From Acidobacteriota bacterium (GTDB lineage: Bacteria > Acidobacteriota > Vicinamibacteria > Vicinamibacterales > 2-12-FULL-66-21): DNA of 10,748 nucleotides. The notes under the pieces are model-generated. The model did no database searches, was not told where the DNA came from, and saw nothing but the letters and a program-made list of their open reading frames with translations. A program made the translations under genes and the position numbers. This document shows positions 6,764 through 10,748 of this stretch, in pieces (the stretch's first letter is position 1; every line of letters starts with the position of its first letter). The stretch is from the NCBI GenBank assembly GCA_013694845.1, contig JACDBQ010000654.1, positions 1 through 10,748 of the forward strand, read 5' to 3'.

Positions 6764-6774
6764 TCCGCGCCAGC

Positions 6775-6786
6775 CTGACATGTCAG
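6775..6786. promoter_or_regulatory. Palindromic operator O2 before the M29-like gene
   Basis: CTGACATGTCAG is a perfect 12-bp palindrome sharing the 10-bp core of O1. It lies just downstream of the possible plus-strand start and upstream of the ribosome binding site at 6829-6835. The centre-to-centre distance to O1 is 84 bp, eight turns of B-DNA, which would put both sites on the same face. Confidence 0.6.
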
Positions 6787-6839
6787 AAAGGCACAGGGCA
6801 TATCGCCCGCCCACGAGCGGGCCGATTCGGAGGAGCACG

Positions 6840-8063
6840 ATGACAATGACAGTCTCAAGGCGGGACCTGCTCTACGGTCTGACGGTTGGCGCCTGCTCGT
6901 CGACGCTCGGGCTGCCGGGGCTCGCGAACGCTCGTTCCGCTCTTTCGATTCAACGATCCGACGACGAGGTTCGCTTCCCGCCCATCGACGCGCATCGTCT
7001 GGCACGGCGCCTGGTCGACGCCTTCGAGCCCGCAACAGGCGAAAGGGCTCTGTTCGTCTACGACCCCACGTACTACCCGGAGTTGGCGCTGGCCGTAGCG
7101 GAGGCGCTCAACGCCGCAGGCGTCTATCCCGTTTTGACGATGACCTTCGAGCCGCCCGCGCTCGCCAGCCTTGCTGGAGGCGGCACGGCTGAGGCAGCCC
7201 GGCGCGCGGCCGCGTATGTCGACTTCCTCAAGCCGACGTTCGAGCGGACGGACATTTTTCTCTGGCTCGCGGGACGTAGCAACCTGTCACCCGGCCTCCG
7301 ATGGGAACGGCTGATTGACGCGTCGAGCGCGCGTGCGATCCATAACCATTGGGTCCTGCCACCCCTCGGCGCCCGGAGCGACGCGGAGATCCGCCAACTC
7401 ATTCCGATGTATGAACGCGCCATTCTGGAGACCGATCATGCGGCGCTGTCGAAGGCGCAGGATAAATGCATCGCGGCGCTTCGTGGTGAGATGATCCGCG
7501 TCACCTCATCCGATGGCAGCGACCTTCGGGTACGCGTGCCCGCGAATGCCTGGTTCCACAAGAGCGACGGCGACATCTCGGCCGCGAGGGCGCGACGGGC
7601 TGTCGCCGTCCGCGACCGGGAGATCGAATTTCCGGCAGGCGCCTTGCGCTTCATCCCTGACATCGCGTCCGCGGAGGGGCGGCTTGTGGCCCGCGTCGGG
7701 GAAGGGGGTTATTTGTCCGAGCAGATCACCCTGGACTTCAAGGGCGGGCGTGTCGTCTCGCGGCGGGCCGCGCGCAACCAGGCTGCATTCGACGCGCTAT
7801 GGACGCGGATTGGCGGGGATGTGGACAAAATCGGCGAAATGGTGCTGGGTGTGAACCCGCTGCTGGTCGCCTCACTTCCGTCGGGCGAGCCGCCGTACTA
7901 CGGCTACGGCGCCGGCGCCGTGCGCGTGTCACTGGGGGAGAACTGGGAATCCGGAGGAAGCCTTCGCTCGCCCGGCGGTCCCCTGTGGCTGTTCGTGCCA
8001 GGCGCTACGCTGGTCGCGGGCCGCACCGCCATCGTGACCAATGGAACGCTGGAAAGGTTGTAG
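6840..8063 (+). CDS. Tat-exported protein of the M29 aminopeptidase fold (AmpS-like)
   Basis: A 407-residue exported protein. The N-terminus has a twin-arginine motif SRRDLL (6-11), a hydrophobic stretch and an ANA cleavage site near 29-31, so it should fold in the cytoplasm and be exported by Tat, as for cofactor- or metal-containing proteins. The C-terminal half follows the M29 (COG2309) pattern: EFPAGALRFIPDIASAEGRLV (263-283), a segment like TLDFKGGRVV (297-306), IGEMVLGVNP (331-340) and GAGAVRVSLGENWESGG (357-373). Only E333 of the usual metal ligands seems kept; the family's GE, histidine before the LG, and final HxD appear as GA, R362 and LWLF (382-385). It may be a non-canonical hydrolase or a binding protein; the family also includes ring-opening dioxygenases such as NicX. 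The ATG at 6840 has GGAGGAG 4 nt upstream and starts the signal sequence; an upstream open stretch to 6666 crosses the promoter region and is not coding. It is followed after 1 nt by the amidohydrolase. Confidence 0.75.
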   Translation: MTMTVSRRDLLYGLTVGACSSTLGLPGLANARSALSIQRSDDEVRFPPIDAHRLARRLVDAFEPATGERALFVYDPTYYPELALAVAEALNAAGVYPVLTMTFEPPALASLAGGGTAEAARRAAAYVDFLKPTFERTDIFLWLAGRSNLSPGLRWERLIDASSARAIHNHWVLPPLGARSDAEIRQLIPMYERAILETDHAALSKAQDKCIAALRGEMIRVTSSDGSDLRVRVPANAWFHKSDGDISAARARRAVAVRDREIEFPAGALRFIPDIASAEGRLVARVGEGGYLSEQITLDFKGGRVVSRRAARNQAAFDALWTRIGGDVDKIGEMVLGVNPLLVASLPSGEPPYYGYGAGAVRVSLGENWESGGSLRSPGGPLWLFVPGATLVAGRTAIVTNGTLERL

Positions 8064-8064
8064 G

Positions 8065-10116
8065 ATGCCGCCGCTTATCAGACTTCTCGTCGCCATTGCG
8101 CTGTCCTCCACCACGTTGGCAGTGGCCTCCACCCGCAGTGAGCGGCCCATCACCGGTTTCATGGGCCAGGCGGTGTCGCGATCGAGCGCTTTCGAGCACG
8201 TCAACGTGGTGCCGATGGATCGCAAACAGGTGCTCCGGGATCAGACGGTAGTGGTCGTCGACGGGCGGATTGCAGCCGTCGGTTCGGCATCCGACGTGTC
8301 AGTGCCGGCGGGTGCCGCGCGAATCGAGGGGCGCGGGAAGTTCCTGATGCCAGGGCTGGCCGACATGCACGTTCACATCTGGGACGCGCGGACCCTGACA
8401 TTGTTTGTCGCCAATGGTGTGACCACGGTGCGGAACATGTGGGGCGCGCCGCGCCACGTTGTCTGGCGTCGAGAGATCGCGGCCGGCAAGCGGCTGGGGC
8501 CCACGCTCTACACGACCGGCCCCATCATCGATGGTGCGCCGCCCGTCTGGAATGGCAGCGTCGTCGTGGTGACCGCGGCCGATGCGGAGCGCGTCGTTGC
8601 GGAGCAGAAACTGGCCGGCTACGACTTCATAAAGGTCTACCACATGTTGTCAAGCGAGGCGTATGCCTCGCTTGTCGCCGCTGCGGATAGGCATGGCATG
8701 AAAGTCGTCGGACACGTCCCGGCTGCGGTGGGCCTCGACGGCACACTTCGCGCCAGGCAGGCCTCGATCGAGCACCTGACCGGGTATTTCGAGGCGGCGC
8801 AGACCGAGGCCTCGCCGCTACGCGGGGCATCGGATCGCCGGCTTCTGCGGCAGTTGCCCGCGTACGTGGACGAGAGCCGATTTCCGGCCCTCGCCGATCA
8901 GACCGCTCAGGCCGGCGTCTGGAACAGCGTCACCCTTATCGTCGCGCAGAAGTTTGTACCGGCCAGCGAGGCTGCCGCGCTTCTTGCGCGCCCTGAGATG
9001 CGGTTCGTGCCGCCGCGCATCCGCGCCGGATGGGATCCCACGAAAGACTTTCGCATGCGCGATCGAACGCCGCGCGACTGGGAGTTGCAGCGGCGCGGCG
9101 ACGGCCTTCGCACCTCGCTCGTGTCGGCGATGCATCGGGCCGGCGCGCGGATTCTACTCGGGACAGATACGCCCAATCCCTTTGTGGCCCCAGGCTCGTC
9201 GATTCACGAGGAGCTGCGCAATCTCATAGCTGCCGGCCTCACCCCCTACGAAGCGATTCGCGCCGGGACGCGCGACGCAGCCGAGTTCCTGGGTGGCCTC
9301 AAGGAGTTCGGCACGGTCGAACCCGGACGACGCGCCGACCTCCTGATGCTGGACGGTAACCCTCTGGACGATGTGGCGCACGTCGGCCGTCCATCCGGCG
9401 TCATGATTCGAGGGAAGTGGTTGCCGGCGGCCGCACTCCACCGGATGTTGGACGAACTGGCAGACTCCTACTCACGACGCACGGCGAGCTTCTCTGACAT
9501 GCCGGCGCTTCCGCGGGAGGGCTCGGCGGAGCTCAACGCCGAGTACGACGTGACGTTCGGGGGCATCCCGGACAGCACCGAGCGCCTCGTCGTCCGGAGG
9601 CTTGCCGACGGCCGTAGACTGCTCGCGGCCCAGTCCGTATCAGAACCGCTCAACGAGGCCACTGTTTCACTGCGGCTGGTCCTCGATGCGTCGGGACGCG
9701 CGGAAACCCTGGCGGTGAGCAGGAAGTGGCCCGATGGCCAGGCGTCCCTCGACATGCGCCAGGGAGATCCTCGCTTGCCCTCCGGCATCATCGGCTCTCC
9801 GATGCTCGCAACGCACAGTCTTCTGGCCGATCGTGTGAAAGGGCTCGCGGTCGGTGAGCGCGTAACGCTGCGTCGCGACGACGTGGAGCTCGATCCTACC
9901 GTAGCCCTGCTCGAAGCGACCGTGGAAGTCGAGCGGGCGCCCGATGCCGTAGCGGACGTCGCGGGCCGTTCAGTGCCGATCCGCGTGTACCGACTGGAAA
10001 CCCGTCGGAGCAACGCGTCGTTCCGCGGTACCCTGCAGATCGATGCCGACGGGTGGCCGGCGGCGCTCGAGGTCGAGCAGCAGATGGGTACCTTGACGTA
10101 CCGGCGTGTGCGGTAG
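8065..10116 (+). CDS. Exported metal-dependent amidohydrolase (COG1228 type) with C-terminal extension
   Basis: A 683-residue protein with an N-terminal signal peptide (about 1-22) followed by the composite beta-barrel/TIM-barrel of amidohydrolases. The binuclear metal site is complete: H102 and H104 in LADMHVHIWD, K190 in YDFIKVY (probable carboxylated lysine), H217 in VVGHVP, H237 in SIEHLTG and D368 in LLGTDTP. The barrel closes with PGRRADLLMLDGNPLDD (420-436). This set is typical of imidazolonepropionase-related hydrolases and prolidases that split cyclic amides or dipeptides; specificity is unknown. Residues about 480-683 are an extra, strand-rich domain (DVTFGGIPDSTERLVVRRL and onward to GTLTYRRVR) that I do not recognise. 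The ATG at 8065 is preferred: GGAAAGG lies 7 nt upstream and the signal peptide starts there, one base after the preceding stop. Coupled to the Tat-exported M29-like protein, it suggests processing of one substrate in the periplasm. No clear terminator follows. Confidence 0.9.
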   Translation: MPPLIRLLVAIALSSTTLAVASTRSERPITGFMGQAVSRSSAFEHVNVVPMDRKQVLRDQTVVVVDGRIAAVGSASDVSVPAGAARIEGRGKFLMPGLADMHVHIWDARTLTLFVANGVTTVRNMWGAPRHVVWRREIAAGKRLGPTLYTTGPIIDGAPPVWNGSVVVVTAADAERVVAEQKLAGYDFIKVYHMLSSEAYASLVAAADRHGMKVVGHVPAAVGLDGTLRARQASIEHLTGYFEAAQTEASPLRGASDRRLLRQLPAYVDESRFPALADQTAQAGVWNSVTLIVAQKFVPASEAAALLARPEMRFVPPRIRAGWDPTKDFRMRDRTPRDWELQRRGDGLRTSLVSAMHRAGARILLGTDTPNPFVAPGSSIHEELRNLIAAGLTPYEAIRAGTRDAAEFLGGLKEFGTVEPGRRADLLMLDGNPLDDVAHVGRPSGVMIRGKWLPAAALHRMLDELADSYSRRTASFSDMPALPREGSAELNAEYDVTFGGIPDSTERLVVRRLADGRRLLAAQSVSEPLNEATVSLRLVLDASGRAETLAVSRKWPDGQASLDMRQGDPRLPSGIIGSPMLATHSLLADRVKGLAVGERVTLRRDDVELDPTVALLEATVEVERAPDAVADVAGRSVPIRVYRLETRRSNASFRGTLQIDADGWPAALEVEQQMGTLTYRRVR

Positions 10117-10748
10117 TGGACGTGCCACCTGCGCACCGGGCTTGCCGGGACTGCTCTGGCCCACCGGGCTGAGCGGCAAGGGGGCCTGCTTTGCGTCGTC
10201 GTGGCTCGATCGAGGCGGCGTCTTCGCCGGCAGGTCCGCGTCGGCGAGGCGCGCGGCGTCTGCCAGGAGGCGGTCGCGCTCGAGCAGTTCGCCGCCGATC
10301 ATCACCCGTTCGATGCCGCGGATCGCACGGATATCTGCCGCCACGTTGCCGCGCACAATTACGAGATCGGCGGCCTGCCCTGGGGCGATGAGACCGCGCT
10401 CTCTGTTTCTGAGCGCCGCCGCCGCCAGCCCCGTTGATGACCGCACGGCTTCGATTGGCGACAGACCCGCCTGGACGAGGAGCTCCAGCTCGCGCAGCAG
10501 GCTCGCGCCGGGTACCACGTAGGGCACAGGAGTATCGGTGCCGGTCAGAATGCGGACGCCGCGCCGATGAGCGGCCCCGATAAACGCGCTCATCCCCTTG
10601 ACTGACCCCTTCGCGAGCGCAAACTCCTCCCCGGACAAATCGCCGTAACGTTTTGCGGCCTCGGGCCATTCCTGCGCCATCGCAGGACTGACGAGGCGCA
10701 TATCGGGCGCGTCGCTCTTCGCCGGATTGTCGGCGAAGGCAAGCGCCT
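9970..10748 (-). CDS. Second amidohydrolase (COG1228 type), N-terminus beyond the window
   Basis: The frame is open from the right edge, so the N-terminal part with the HxH motif is missing. The visible portion matches the plus-strand amidohydrolase closely in order and motifs: DAPDMRLVSPAMAQEW, then GVRILTGTDTPVPYVVPGAS with the metal-binding aspartate, ELLVQAGLSPIEAVRSST, GLIAPGQAADLVIVRGN and VMIGG. It is therefore a paralogue, probably also a metal-dependent hydrolase of amide or related bonds. The homologous part ends near base 10235; the frame then continues through a proline-rich tail without homology and runs 147 bp into the 3' end of the convergent gene before a TGA at 9970-9972. Either the tail is real or an upstream frameshift has removed the true stop. 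The annotated end is thus less certain than the gene itself. Confidence 0.8.
   Translation of the reverse strand, partial: ALAFADNPAKSDAPDMRLVSPAMAQEWPEAAKRYGDLSGEEFALAKGSVKGMSAFIGAAHRRGVRILTGTDTPVPYVVPGASLLRELELLVQAGLSPIEAVRSSTGLAAAALRNRERGLIAPGQAADLVIVRGNVAADIRAIRGIERVMIGGELLERDRLLADAARLADADLPAKTPPRSSHDDAKQAPLPLSPVGQSSPGKPGAQVARPLPHTPVRQGTHLLLDLERRRPPVGIDLQGTAERRVAPTGFQSVHADRH

Noticed and set aside
6666..6839. N-terminal extension of the M29-like protein
   Set aside because: It would cross both operators and the promoter elements; the ATG at 6840 has a ribosome binding site and begins the Tat signal.
1..10748. CRISPR arrays, tRNA or rRNA genes, insertion sequences, phage or defence genes
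   Set aside because: No regularly spaced repeats, cloverleaf, rRNA motif, transposase or phage-like gene was recognised on either strand.

Overview
This is a G+C-rich bacterial window with long, tightly packed genes, several GTG starts, start/stop overlaps between neighbours, a Tat-exported protein and a COG1228-type amidohydrolase with its paralogue. The style fits a soil Gram-negative such as an Acidobacteriota (Vicinamibacteria-like) or Gemmatimonadota member. That is inference from gene content; there is no rRNA, tRNA or marker gene to settle it.

Left part (1-3530). Bases 1 to about 313 hold what looks like the decayed 5' half of an ECF sigma factor gene, broken by a frameshift near base 57. 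A promoter-like element (291-319) and a leader with a small hairpin follow. Then comes a three-gene plus-strand operon: PaaI-type hotdog thioesterase (473-862), MDR-family oxidoreductase (887-1984) and acyl-CoA ligase (1974-3530). Together they read as a cassette that activates a carboxylic acid to a CoA thioester, reduces or oxidises it, and releases stalled thioesters. The substrate is unknown.

Middle part (3527-6697, minus strand). This is a four-gene operon with start/stop overlaps at two of its three junctions: GntR/FCD regulator (6697-5987), Nramp-like transporter with altered metal-site motifs (5990-4596), a 63-residue two-helix membrane protein (4590-4399) and a two-module VOC/glyoxalase-like protein (4402-3527). 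Its last stop codon overlaps the ligase stop codon in the tetranucleotide TTAG.

Right part (6698-10748). Divergent from the regulator are a Tat-exported protein of the M29 aminopeptidase fold (6840-8063) and, one base later, an exported metal-dependent amidohydrolase with an extra C-terminal domain of about 200 residues (8065-10116). A second, incomplete amidohydrolase, a clear paralogue, converges on it from the right edge and its reading frame runs 147 bp into the first one.

The most striking regulatory structure is the 142-bp divergent intergenic region. It holds two copies of the palindrome TGACATGTCA whose centres are exactly 84 bp apart. Between them are two -10-like hexamers lying in an 8-bp inverted repeat. 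The simplest reading is that the GntR protein controls both arms as one divergon: import and intracellular processing on one side, export-located hydrolysis on the other. The substrate cannot be told from sequence alone.
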